NCBI GenBank assembly: GCA_015039365.1
Contig: WION01000445.1
Location: 1-43,352, forward strand
Direction of reading: 5' to 3'
Source of the DNA: Amanita rubescens
Taxonomy: Eukaryota > Basidiomycota > Agaricomycetes > Agaricales > Amanitaceae
Length of the DNA stretch: 43,352 bases
Shown here: positions 1 to 11,607 of the stretch, one piece after another
Layout of the letters: every line of letters starts with the position of its first letter
Numbering within the stretch: the first letter of the stretch is position 1
Program-made: the position numbers and the translations under genes
Notes under the pieces: generated by a model
Database searches by the model: none
What the model saw: the letters and a program-made list of their open reading frames with translations, nothing else
Told to the model about the DNA's origin: nothing

Positions 1-1000
1 CGAACGCGTGATATTCTTCGAGCTCAGCGATTGAATGAGTATAAGTCATTTCTCGAATGAGTTTGTTGGGGCCTTGTCGAGAACAGCGGGTTGTGGGGAC
101 ATTATATATACTGTTGCCTGGCCCAAGCGTTGATCAAGGCACTATTAGCGTTCCTTGCCATCAAATGACGCTGCTGACGGACGCATTGAGTGCGATAATG
201 CTAGATTGAATGAGAATTTCGACAAGAATGCATTAATGCGGGCCAGTAGGATCCGCGCGGTGTCAGCCAGTGGACACGGGCGTGCATTTTTGGATGGAAT
301 ACAGTGATAAGAGACCCGATAACAGGCGGATCATCATATAAGGATCTGGTCTTACAAAGCCCTCATCATTCGCTTACCCTGCCTCTCCACGACTCGGACA
401 TCGGACAATAGGTAATGATAATGTGCAGAGTCGGTCTCTTGGCGTTTCCACCGGCTAGCAACTATTTGAGTGATAACACGAGGTCGCCACTTTTGCGGTC
501 CCTACGGATGGTTGAGGTTCCGGTTAGGACCGAGTACAAAATTCCTGTGATGTATTTAAGTACTAGCGCTCTTCCAGAATGGAGTTGCGTCTTCCATCAT
601 TACGTCGCACCTATATATGACGGTTGTCATCGGCATTTAATCACACAATCTACTTTCGGCCCTCCTACACACTAGAGCTTACACTTGGTACCACTATACT
701 TGCACTCAGTACTCTGCACTCCTGCTGACTCAGAAGTACATCCTACTTCCAAGTTCCAAGTTACAACTGTGTTCTACTTCCAACTTTGTAGGTGCTTAGT
801 GACTCAGGAGTTACTCCCTACTTGTACAGTTGTACTACTTCTATGTAGTACTACATCCAACTTCTTTGTAATTTACTGAAATAAATTTCAAATTTAGGCT
901 GTTTCTTTATAAAGAATTGTGCTTTGGAAGTGCTGATTGTTTGTGCACTATCTCCGAATCACTTGCCCGATAACTCATCAGGATTCAGACTCTGCTGATC
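1..1000. other. Non-coding flank, TACTT/AACTT-rich patch
   Basis: I see no convincing gene here. Positions about 680-870 are a low-complexity patch made of repeated TACTT, AACTTCC and GTACT words. A similar patch, rich in the complementary AAGTA words, lies near 19480-19660 in the opposite orientation. The final 100 bases before the transposase start are AT-rich and may hold its promoter. Confidence 0.5.
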
Positions 1001-2921
1001 ATGTCCTCCACAATACAGAATTCCTGGGTCATAGAGTTACTAGATGCCTTCCGATCTCATTATCACCGGTTTGCAGCTTCTGTACAAGAAGCTGTCATGA
1101 ATTCTGCTGATTCCACTGTGTTACGCCGTTTAGGTGATGATATAACAGAATATACCAATCTGGTTCATGAAGTAAGCATTTCTTCCTTTGTTTTATCAAT
1201 TATGCAGACTAGAGAGGGTTCTTAGTACTGCCTGATTTTTGAATTGGAGGAATATGATCGTGTCATTCAGAACTTAGCCATCATGCTAAATGATGTACGC
1301 CAACAACACCAGCAAGCTCTAGATGAATCCCATTTTGGTCATCCGACAGTTATTGAAACTGTATACACAGGTTCAAGAGGTCGGCCATCAATTCAAATTG
1401 ATCCAGAATTTCTTCGTTGGGCATACTCTCTTCGTTCAATTGAAAATATTTCTATTTTCTTGGGAGTAAGTCGTCGTCTGGTACGACAGCAACTGCTTGA
1501 ATATGGTATTGTTGAGCCGCAACAACAGCCAGCCAATCTTGCACCAGGTCCTCCTAGTACACCTCCTTATGTCACTGAACAACAAAGTGAAGGTGATGAT
1601 GACCTGCTTGATCCTGTATCAATGCACACATCACTGCCTACTACCAGTTCTGAGTCCCAGCCCATCATTACATCCTACACAAGACCTCAAACAGATATCA
1701 GTGATGATGATCTAGATATCCTCATTCTACATCTTCGCCGCCATTTCAGACGTGCTGGTATAGCTATGCTTGGAGGCATGCTTCTGCGCCTTGGATGTCG
1801 AATTCCTCGTGAACGTGTTCGCCATGCCTTAATTCGTATAGATCCTTTGCATAGGGTCTTTCAACGGATACGCATCCGTAGACGCACTTATAATGTTCCT
1901 GGTCCAAATTTCCTTTGGCATCATGATGGACAACATGGTAAGTAATTGGGAGTATCTTCCACACTGAGCAATCCTAATTTTATCAGGTCTAATACGCTGG
2001 GGTATCATAATCCATGGTTTCATAGATGGTTACTCTAGGTTAATCACAGGCCTTCAAGCACATAACAACAATTTGGCACAAACTGTTCTTGACTTGTTTC
2101 TGGATGCAGCTGAGCAGTATGGTGCTCCTTCACGTATACGTGGTGACCATGGAGTAGAGAATCTCCGTGTTGCTGCTTGGATGGAAGAGAATCTAGGTCC
2201 TTTTCGTGGATCTTATATTTGGGGAAGGTGTGTATATGTGAAAACATCATGCATATAATGTGCTAAATTGTAATTTGATTGATATAGAAGTATCCACAAT
2301 GTCCGAATTGAGCGTCTGTGGGTTGATGTAACTGCTCAAGTGGGCTCCCTCTGGGCAGAAGCCTTTCTCCTTCTCGAACTTCACCATGGTTTAGATATCA
2401 ATAACCCCAATCATATATGGCTCCTCCAATACCTCTTCCTCGGACGAATCAATGAGCAGCTTCATTTTTTTGCTGAGGGATGGAATCAACATCAGATTAC
2501 TGTGCGCCATGGTCGGAATCGGTCACCTGCTGATATGTTTGGCTTCGACATGTTCACACAGGGAGTACGTGGATATCAGCTACCAACTCCAAATGATGAT
2601 AATGCAGCAATGGATAATGAAGAGCTGGAAGTGTATGGAGTAGATTGGGAAGGCTTGAGAGAAGACACATTGCTCCAATCTCATGATAACAACAACCGCA
2701 CAGATCATGATGGAAGCTCCTGGATTGGCCGACGTGGACCTCCAGAGCGCCTTAACAGAGTAGATGTTGACCCCCCTCCAGGAACATTTACTGATGAACA
2801 AATCTCCTGGTTGGACGGTACCTTACTTGCGTTTCTTCAAAGTGGTGGAGGTCAGGAAATAGCTGAATTATGGGTAGAGGCCTTGGGCTTGGCTAGACTG
2901 TTGCATCTTGCTGAATTTTAA
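1001..2921 (+). CDS. DDE-type integrase/transposase (basidiomycete integrase-core family)
   Basis: Four exons (1001-1171, 1250-1937, 1987-2227, 2288-2921) join in frame into 577 residues with no internal stop. The catalytic core runs from about residue 275 to 470. The likely acidic triad is D283 (in WHHDGQHG), D340 (in RGDHGVEN) and E375 (in NVRIERLW), giving 34 residues between the last two, as in retroviral-type integrase folds. A basic helix-turn-helix-like stretch precedes the core (residues about 90-150), and a D/E/N-rich tail follows it. Related integrase-core proteins are abundant in Agaricomycetes. The frame looks intact, so it may be recently active or host-retained. I could not find terminal inverted repeats, so the limits of any element are unknown. 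Family assignment rests on motifs only. Confidence 0.82.
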
Positions 2922-4339
2922 TATTATTGACTGCTCTGAAAGCAAGTTGACTGCTCTCAGAGTGGGTTTTCAACTTTTTTAAGCATTCACAAATGGGCTA
3001 ATACTATGACATCAAATTTTACAGTATTGCCTGATAACGAAGGAGTACAAATGACATGCTGTACTGGGTCCTACTAATGTAATGAAAGCGAATGATAATG
3101 ATTGTAATGGATGTGAAAATGTTTGAGAGCGAGTGATGGTGATGGCGGTGGTGTCAAATCTCTGCAATTGATGAAAATAACTAGTATAGGGTGCGCAGAA
3201 AACCATTTGAACTTTGTGAGCATGCATGAAAGGGTTGGAGGAGAGCAGTAGAAATGCGGTCTAGATTCGCAATAGCAAAGAGAGTTGCACATACTCTATC
3301 CTTCTTCAACTTGGACCTTTTATGGGCAAAAGAGACGCTGTCCATCAATTATCAGCACATGTATGTGTGCTGGAACTTGCCAACTGACCGTCATCATCTG
3401 TAACAAACTTGGATTCCCTGGAACCTTGTTTCTTTGCAACGCTGTTTGGAGAAGTGAGTTTCTATGGCGCATATAGTCAGGGTTTACTCACCCTTTGCCT
3501 TAATAGGAGCCGAATTGTGAAGATGACAAAATGCATTGTCTTCAACCCATTTCATTTTGCATTTCACTCACCTTGTCATGGTCTGGCCAGGTTTTGCCAT
3601 TTCCTTTCTGAGGGTGCAGCGATGGTGGCTGGAGAAGTTTCAACCGAGTAGCATGAGCTGAAAGAAAACAAAATTGTGAGTGCGACTGTGAGCGTTAAGA
3701 GAGGTACAACTCACCACCGCTCACTGAGCGAGTCACATCACTTCTCTTAGAGTATGGCATTAGATGGTTCATGTATGCAGGGAAGTACATATGGTTGTTA
3801 AAATGAGCTTTACGAGGTGTCAGGAGAAGGCGGCACCCTTATCGTGAAAGTTGAGCAAGCCCATTAAAGTCGTGACTCGTTATATATGTGCCCATGATCT
3901 TTTCAGCTGGTGTGGTGTGGTGGACAGTTAATGCCATCGGTGGACAGACAACAGAGAAAGGCGGGGGATGGAAAGGACGAGAACAATGCCATTCGACGGT
4001 GATGTCACGGAAATTATTTGGTAATGTTTGCACTTCTCACCAAAAATTTCGCAAAGGCCGTACAGACGGCTCGATAGTGCGGGGAATGGAACCTCCGGAC
4101 GAAGGTTGGTGCGGGCATGTAGATAAAATAACCCGCTCTGTGCGCCAACAGTCCCAGAGAGTATATGTCATTTCGAGCACGAGAAGTGTACAAATATACA
4201 GGCTGAACAATATTAGATATGGAAATGAAACACTATAAACCACTCGCTCATGCAGGTAGCCGGGTACTATGGCAGGGTATAGTGTGCTTGGCAAGGTTGC
4301 CAGCCTAGCACCAGAATGCCACAGTTGGGAATGTCGTAT
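2922..4339. other. No recognisable gene
   Basis: About 1.4 kb between the transposase stop and the 3' end of the HECT-like gene. Only short, unconnected open frames occur. The first 50 bases repeat the word TTGACTGCTCT twice (about 2925-2960). I see no terminal inverted repeats, tRNA or conserved protein fragment. Confidence 0.4.
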
Positions 4340-7300
4340 TCAAACCATGCTATGGTGTCCAATTGCGCTCAAGATCTGAACTAGCAGCCAATCATGACAT
4401 GCAGCTGTAAATGAGCTGGGTTCCTGGTCACTATTGTAGGTAGAGGAAGCTAGGTGAAGGACAAAGCTTGTTGGGAACTTGACAGAACGGAAGCAAGTGC
4501 GGAAAGAAATGGTCCCCAACCTAGCAGCGCCTTGAGGAAAATCACAATCTTCACCTACAGCAATCTGGAGGTGAGGTCAGGAAAGGGTATTGATCTGAAA
4601 GGAAATCAGCTAAAGCTTACGCCAATAGGATCACCAGCTGTGGAACCACCTTGAAGAAGGGGTGAACCTGTTGCCGCCCAAACAAACATGCGGCTGCGGA
4701 ATGCAGGGGTATCCATTACAGCTAGGTCAGTCAGATCAATGACGTTGCTGAATGTTTCTTGGATTTCATGAAAACGCCGTGGACAGGGTATGCCAGTCCC
4801 TTTCAGGAAATCCAACCATAGGCTTTTAAACGTGAAGTCTGGAAGCTGAGTTGCATCACAGATCTGGTGCAGAATGTGAGAATGCACAGGTCGATCATAG
4901 AAGAGGAGGCGATCCTGGATTGAACCTAATCCTGATATGTAGGATGTAGCGATTTGTCTGAGAAACACTTCAGGACCACCTTCAAATGACTGAAGAACCT
5001 GGAAAATGAGGTTAAAAGGTGAAAATTGATATATATATATATAACTCACATCTGTGAATCTAAACCCATTGGAACATGGAAGCTGGAATCCAGCAATGAA
5101 ACTCTCCCATTCAGGATGACGATGAGAGTGAGGTCCCAGAATAGAGTAGATGAGCATGTCGGCAGCAAACATTTCATGCGTGATTTCATCACGGTCTACT
5201 AAAGCAGAAAGCTAATAAAATCATATGAGTAAAACATGAAAGGTTTTTCAACTTATGACATACCTGTAGATTGTGATAGGATGCAAAATGGTCAGAAAAA
5301 CGCTGAGGATCTCCATTTGGTCCAAGTGCTTTCCAGTCAAGTATGAGCATCCGCAACCTAGGAAACCATTCTCCAATAAATTCAGGGGTCAAACACTGAG
5401 TGGTGTTATAAACAATGAAAAGGATAGTAGCGGGTGAAAATGGGAATGCAGCCATCAGGTTTATGAATAGAAGAGCAATTACAGCACCCAGTCGCTTGAG
5501 TTCAATCCTACGATTAGGGGAGACAACTGCTGCAGTGATCGAGGAAATGCACTGTAGAGTGCTGAAGCCATCTTGACGAGGCAAGAGGTATTTCCCACCT
5601 TTGCTAATGTGGCGGTTCCATAGTACTGTTAGAACCTCACGCTCTACACCTGGACCAGGCGCGTATGCACCATCACCTCCTTCACGGCTATGTCAAGAAA
5701 CGTCAAGTAAGCAAGTGAAAGTATAACAGTATAGGAACATAGGCCTACTTCAAAAAGTGACGGTTTGGTGATAAAACCAAAGTATAATCATCTCGTTGTC
5801 CAGCTTCATCAAGGAGGACGGTAAATTGGTCTACAAGTTGATTGATACTGTTTCCTTCCAGGTTAAGCTCAGGGGCTTGGGTCATAGTTTGCGGATCAAT
5901 TGCTGCTCTATATACTGCTGAGGTAAACCCATTCAGACGGTAGGTGCGACCAACAGGAGGAGGAGGAGGAGGAGTCCAGGGTTCTTCCCCATTCCAAATT
6001 GAAGGACAGAGTGAGGTGGTAACCCGTTGAGCAATGGACAGCTCACGCTGCAACTGTATCTGATACAAGTGACAGGTTAATACCATAAACTTGAGAGACG
6101 TTGGAAACTTGCCTGATTAGAAGTAACTCCCACGGTCCTACTATGGTGTTGTCCTGACTATAAATGTATTTAACATATTAGAAAGAAAAGGACATTTAGA
6201 AATGGAAAACTTACCAGTGGTATAGGACTAGGAGGAATACTAATGTCGCTGTCAGGTGGAGGGCTATTGTCACTGTCAATGTCAGTAGGAATGTCTTCCC
6301 CACCAGATTCACATGCCCAATCGTCATTGTTGACAGTACCATCAAGGGGAAAGATTGATTGAATCCTTTCATGCAGACAGCTGTGGCGTCTCCCCTCTTC
6401 AATATAGCTGAAGGATGGGCGGGCTATACCTATTTATATTTATTGGTGATGATCAAAAATGGATGTATGACAACTCACAGAGGTGAATGATTAATCGCCC
6501 CTGATAAACGGATATAGATGGCTTTGAAAAATTATAGATGTCATTGGCAAGGTCCTCTAGTGTCTTCGAAGGGTTGAAAGGATGGGCCCTAAGAAACCGT
6601 TGCCTGTCCCGTCCGCGAGGTTCCCCTCTGTTACACAGTTGAAGAAGAGAGAGATGCATGGTGTTGCCAGCATATCTTGGAATAGAGGCAAAGGAATAGG
6701 ACGAAGTAGACGCACTCATTGCAGCTGCGGTGTGTTCCATGATCCTAACAAGTGGTGTGTTGAGAGGGAAAATAACATCATAGAGCAAGTTGCGACTTCG
6801 GAGAAATTCCCCAAACCCATCACGGTTCAAGATATATAAGTGATATTCAATCCCTTGGCCTAGCGGCTATACACAAGCTTAGTCACACAAGAAAAGAAAT
6901 GCAGTTAATGAATGCTTACCATAGGCGGCAGAACCCTAACTTGGATGCGCAAAGATGGAGGATTAGCATCTGATATAACAAGACAGTCTTCAATCCGTTC
7001 TTGACCGTCTCTGCCATTCAAAAGGCGTGGCAGTGTAGCTCGTCCTCCTCGTCCTCCTCGAGCTGTTGTTGTTGATGGGACGGTGGCACCTCTGCGAGAG
7101 GTTCTGCTGCGGGACTGTACCTGTGGCTGACGAGGGATGGTGGCTGATGCAGAGGATAGACGAGCTTGATTTGCCTGTCGAGTGCTGGAAGGGGGCGCAA
7201 GTGACGAGAAGCCCAAGAATGGTTGAGAAGTAGCAGGTGCATTCTCAGGGAGAGGGGGTAAAAGGCGAACACTTTGGTAGGGTGCATGAATGGGGGCTTG

Positions 7301-7761
7301 CATTGGTTGCCGTGCTGGACCCATTGCAGATATCTCAGGTTGATAGTCAATATAATAAGACATTACATCAGTGGTAGAGGAGAATATTGAATCACCTGTG
7401 AAAATGCTGCTGGTGCATCCAACGTGAATGCTGTGGGTATTTCCAACATAGAAGAAGGAGCTGCTGGTGTAGGCTGGCCAGTAGTAAGAGTAGAACCACC
7501 TGAAGAGCGCATGAAACAGAGTGCGAAGGAAAGAATACCAAACCGACTGACCTTGGCTCAACAATGTCGTGCTTGATGAGACCCCTTGGCTGACACCCCC
7601 GGCAGAAGTGCCCTGAGTGGCAACTCCAGCTCCGACTTGCTGTGTCTGGAGGAATTGTTGAAATGCCTGAAGCCAAAAGGGATTGATTTGCTAGTAAACG
7701 CGCTCTGGATGAATCTGTCTGAGCATCAATCAAAATGCGAAATACATACGGAATTGTTCAT
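4340..7761 (-). CDS. HECT-like E3 ubiquitin ligase, multi-exon
   Basis: Twelve exons read leftward: 7750-7761, 7552-7666, 7396-7499, 6920-7333, 6479-6866, 6215-6429, 6113-6157, 5749-6059, 5264-5687, 5050-5211, 4621-4998 and 4340-4564. They sum to 930 residues. Residues 1-215 are Gln/Ser/Thr/Pro-rich and end in an Arg/Gly stretch. A conserved block and an acidic Ser/Pro linker follow. The C-terminal half resembles a HECT domain: EGGDG plus a GVERE segment, an N-lobe-like block (RLGAVIALLFINLMAAFPF), the TGS-containing C-lobe, and ISFRTCFRSVKFP, where C880 would accept ubiquitin 51 residues from the end. HECT enzymes transfer ubiquitin through that Cys to substrates. Intron 6060-6112 has a GC donor (CAG|GCAAGT). 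The tiny first exon (MNNS) is the weakest part; a 115-bp exon-intron repeat array lies just upstream. Family assignment is inference from motif order. Confidence 0.68.
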
Positions 7762-7785
7762 CTTGAGATGAAAGGGAAGACAAAA

Positions 7786-8475
7786 TCCTGTAAAGATGCA
7801 TCAGGCTGACATGGGACATTGTCAGGGAATGCGCATACCAGAAGAAATGTTAGAGCGCTGGTAAACGGCACCAACGATGACGATAAAAGGAGAGTCAAAA
7901 TCCTGTAAAGATGCGTCAGACTGGCATGAGACATTGTCAGGGAATGCGCGTACCAGAAGAAATGTCAGAGCGCTGGTAAACGGCACCAACAATGACGATA
8001 GAAGGAGAGTCAAAATCCTGTAAAGATGCGTCAGACTGGCATGAGACATTGTCAGGGAATGCGCATACCAGAAGAAATGTTAGAGCGCTGGTAAACAGCA
8101 CCAACAATGACGATAAAAGGAGAGTCAAAATCCTGTAAAGATGCATCAGACTGGCATGAGACATTGTCAGGGAATGCACATACCAGAAGAAATGTTAGAG
8201 CGCTGGTAAACAGCACCAACAATGACGATAAAAGGAGAGTCAAAATCCTGTAAAGATGCATCAGACTGGCATGAGACATTGTCAGGGAATGCACATACCA
8301 GAAGAAATGTTAGAGCGCTGGTAAACAGCACCAACAACGACGATAAAAGGAGAGTCAAAATCCTGTAAAGATGCATCAGACTGGCATGAGACATTGTCAG
8401 GGAATGCGCATACCAGAAGAAATGTTAGAGCGCTGGTAAATGGCACCAACAATGACGATAAAAGGAGAGTCAAAA
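7786..8475 (-). repeat. 115-bp tandem array of exon-intron-like units (6 copies)
   Basis: Six head-to-tail copies with exact 115-bp spacing (the marker GTCAGG occurs at 7821, 7936, 8051, 8166, 8281 and 8396). The interior copies are nearly identical. Read on the minus strand, each unit holds a 51-nt intron-like piece (donor GTATGC, CCCTGAC branch-like word, acceptor CTTTACAG) and a 64-nt exon-like piece. Intron-like pieces are 7788-7838, 7903-7953, 8018-8068, 8133-8183, 8248-8298 and 8363-8413. The last acceptor leads into the sequence that holds the HECT-like gene's ATG. Because 64 is not a multiple of three, chained exons shift frame and soon meet a stop, so they fit 5' UTR or decoy exons better than protein repeats. 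Confidence 0.85.
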
Positions 8476-9429
8476 AGGAGGGCAATGAAAGGAAGCAGAC
8501 TCTGAATGAAACATCGCAGTTTTATACCTACTCCCATTGTCTCTCCGTTCCAAAAGAATGGCTCAGCGGCCAGGGGCCAGATTTGGTGTGAAAAATCCCT
8601 CATGATAGTTATCTATTAGCTTCGTCTGTCTCATCTAAAAGAATGCTCAGTAGCGGACCTGACGTTTTTTTTTTCGCCTGGCTTTTCGGCATGATCCAAA
8701 AGTCCTGAAAAAAAATCAGAATCTGGATTATTCATCCCCTTTCAACAAGCAGAAATGTAAGGGAAACATACTGAGTGCGATTCAGCAACCTATCCAAGTC
8801 GATCAAAATCTCTAGGCAGGGTTGCAAAGATACCCATCTATTGGCCTGGCAGCGTCTCTCATATACCCCCCTGCAGGGCCAGGCTAGTAGCCTGTAGGCA
8901 TAGGCAAACGACACCTAATTGTGTTGTTGGGATGCTGTCTCACTCACATGAAAGCCATGGAGTCCATCAGACATGATATGAGGTGTGGATTGGTGGGTGA
9001 TGCATCGGAGTCCACCTACTAGCAGCCAATCATCAGATTCAGGGAGGGGATGATGGCCCTTGGGGTCGAGGTGCCTAAGTCCATATGGCGATCATATGAA
9101 CTCAAATTAAGAATCACCTGGCAGGGTTGGGAACAACACAGTGAAATCCTTGGAGGTTCCAGTCTAGGATTTTGCATGTGATGGAGAGGTTGGCACCTTC
9201 GAAGATCTATGTCGGATATGATTCCCATTGCTGAGAGAAGCGAATGGCGCAGGAGATGTAAGGAAATAATTAAGGATAAACCAAGTCATATGCGAGAGGG
9301 CATATGGAACGTACAGGGATAAAAAGATGTCCATACAGCCTGGCACTGACAATTCCTTGCCTCAATAGGAGACTTGGCCAAGGTCACAGTAAATTGAGCA
9401 TGATAATACAAATTGAATCCACTAGTACA
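8476..9429. other. No recognisable gene
   Basis: About 950 bases between the 115-bp array and the candidate hAT-like element. There is a poly-T run near 8665-8675 and several short open frames on the minus strand, none with a motif I recognise. It could include the distal promoter of the HECT-like gene. Confidence 0.4.
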
Positions 9430-11574
9430 TAGCGATGTTGAAGTTCAGTTCGGGAACCGCAGTTCGAACCAGAACTGGCCGAACTGAACTACAGTTCTGT
9501 CCAGTTCCAGTTCAGGTTCGGGGCAGCCAGGGGCTGTCCGGTTCTCGGTTCTGAGTTTTTGCTGGAATTCCGAACCGGTGTAGAACCGGTTCGAACTGTG
9601 AACTGGAGAGAAAGTCTCTGCGTGTGCGGGTGCAGGTGTGAGTGAGGGTGATGGCAAGCCATGGGCGTGAGCTGCAGTGTTGCATGACAGGTGAGGGGCC
9701 GAATTAAGGGCAAGCTGAAGACGGTGACTCCCAGTTCTTCATCGTCAAAGGGAGGGAAGCACATTCGCTTAAAATGTCATCGGTCGTGCTTCTTGCTCAC
9801 ATAGCCAACCACATAGTACTCCACTGAGGTGGTAAACAGGCACAAGGAATCTCAATCACGAAGATGATAGCACCGGTGATGTGCTACAAAACATGCTTGT
9901 CGTTATTACTCATATCGTGACTGGCATCGTCTTTGATGATTTTTTCGAACGTGCTAGGTACATAGCTTCTAAACCTGTACTTGCTTAGTGCTGTCAGGAC
10001 ACTCATGGCGGACGTTGACCGATTAAATGATGTATTAGAATCTAGATAATTCGTGAAGAAAATCAGAAAAGCTAACACGACAATCAGAATCAAACAACCC
10101 CCAAAAAACACGCACCTCAACGTAAACGCACCCCCAATCCTCTTCTTGAATCACAACGTTCCCCCGGGCAATGGATGGCATTTCTTATCTCCCCACTCAG
10201 GCTCTGGCGTGCTCAACTCCCCAATTGCCTCCTGCAGCAGCAGCAACAAATAATTCTTCTTCCACGGCACTGTAATCCATTTTTGAGCACCACATCCGGC
10301 CGCCTGCGCGCTTGGTTGCCAAGGGTGTGCGGGTGTGCAGGGGTGCAGGGTATAATGCCGAGGGTGCATGGGTGGCCTGAGGGCGCCACGTAGGCAGTCG
10401 CTGGAGGTGCGTGCATGCTTCCAGAACTGTGGGCTGGTCACCGAGGGTGCACGCATGGTTGCCAAGGGTGCATGGGTGTGTGGCGCCAAAGTGGTGTAGA
10501 GGCTTGTAGAGGGGTCGTGGACGCCGGACGGGCGTTTGTCATGACAAGGTAGTTGAGGGAGCTGTGGTGAACGTGGAAGGCATGGGAGGTGGAGATGGGT
10601 GCTGCATAGATGGGCAAGAGGGTATGGGTTAGTCCAGTTTATGAAGATAGACGACGGATACACACACAGAAGTACTACGCATCGATGTCTGCTCCTACAG
10701 CCGGCCTCCACTGACAGCGTGTAGGCTGCACTGTCGAGTTTCTGCTCCAATGAGTGCGAGAGCAGGGGGGCCACGGGCGTGAGTGTAGCGTGGTGGGGGC
10801 TGTTGATGGCCTATTGTTCTACTGCTGTGTACGGTAGCAATGTCACTAGTTGACTAGACAAAATGAATAGAATGCGACATACTTTGTCCTGTTTCTCTCT
10901 CTCGCTACGTCGGATAACTGCTGTGCACGGTAGCAATGTTAGTTGACTAGACAAAATGAATAGAATGCGATGTACTTTGTCCTGTTTCTCTCTCTCGCTA
11001 CGTCGGATAACGGAAGAAGCACCACCACAACTTCCAAATTTGGAAAGTCACGCAAATACCGACACTTACACTCGCAGAGACCCTTTAACTTAACTGCTCA
11101 AGTTCAAATTTGCTCAGACTATGTACCTAAGTGCAGGCACTCTCACAATGACTCTGAGCCCCCGCCCTATTCAAGTGCGCCTTTCACTGTTGAGCTTGAA
11201 TCTCCACCGCATCACATCCCGTCACAAACTTCCAAACATGGAAGGCACGCCGAATTTCGACGCTCGTGCCCGTCAAACGCTCTGTAGGCTCAAACTACAC
11301 CGAAACTACTGTCGGAAATGTTCGCTTTCATGATCATGATCATTTATTAAGTTCACCAAAGCTCTCAGCAGCGAAAAATGGATTTTTAACTAGGCAAAAC
11401 TTGCGTGTATACTACTAATGTTTAGTTTGGGGTTAGACATTAAAGAAGCAGCTGGCTAAATTTCTCGGTTAACCGAACATGTAGAACCAGTTCTATTGGT
11501 TCAGTTCTGGTTCCAGTTCAGTCCTGGCAATCCTCTGTCAGTTCAGTTCAGTTCAGTGGCCTTCGGCATCACTA
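9430..11574. mobile_element. Candidate non-autonomous hAT-like element
   Basis: The left end begins TAGCGATGTTGAAG at 9430 and the right end, read inward, begins TAGTGATGCCGAAG at 11574. They match at 11 of 14 positions, and both fit the hAT terminal pattern YARNG. The subterminal 100-150 bases at each end are packed with GTTCAG/GAACTG words (9437-9600 and 11470-11555), as is common for hAT transposase-binding regions. The 8-mer CTAGTACA abuts the left end (9422-9429). On the right it appears 8 bp beyond the end (11583-11590), so the target duplication is imperfect or the right boundary is offset. The interior has no transposase, only low-complexity open frames and a 96-bp duplication. Confidence 0.42.
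10822..11011. repeat. Two-copy 96-bp direct repeat
   Basis: Copies at 10822-10917 and 10918-11011 share the same series of words (CTGCTGTG, ACGGTAGCAATG, TTGACTAGACAAAATG, CTACGTCGGATAAC). The second is slightly shorter through a small deletion after GCAATGT. It lies inside the candidate hAT-like element. Confidence 0.9.
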
Positions 11575-11607
11575 CTAGACTACTAGTACACTTCTGAATG
11601 TTGTAAT

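Noticed and set aside
4606..4640. A 26-nt intron ending the HECT-like gene early
   Set aside because: It is too short for a fungal intron. The longer 56-nt intron (4565-4620) restores the conserved TCF-containing C terminus.
7822..8603. A series of near-identical 75-80 residue hydrophobic open frames (ILTLLLSSLL...) on the minus strand
   Set aside because: They arise because the 115-bp repeat is read through its intron-like part in successive frames. There is no independent start signal or homologue-like structure.
4380..9034. Shared 16-mer ACTAGCAGCCAATCAT at about 4380 and 9019, considered as ends of one element
   Set aside because: Similarity stops at 16 bases, the copies are in the same orientation, and one lies in HECT-like coding sequence. 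A 16-base match can occur by chance in 43 kb.
10151..10774. 207-residue open frame on the minus strand inside the hAT-like element
   Set aside because: Its sequence is His/Pro/Cys-rich from GGGTGCA-type repeats and lacks any domain, so it is probably chance.
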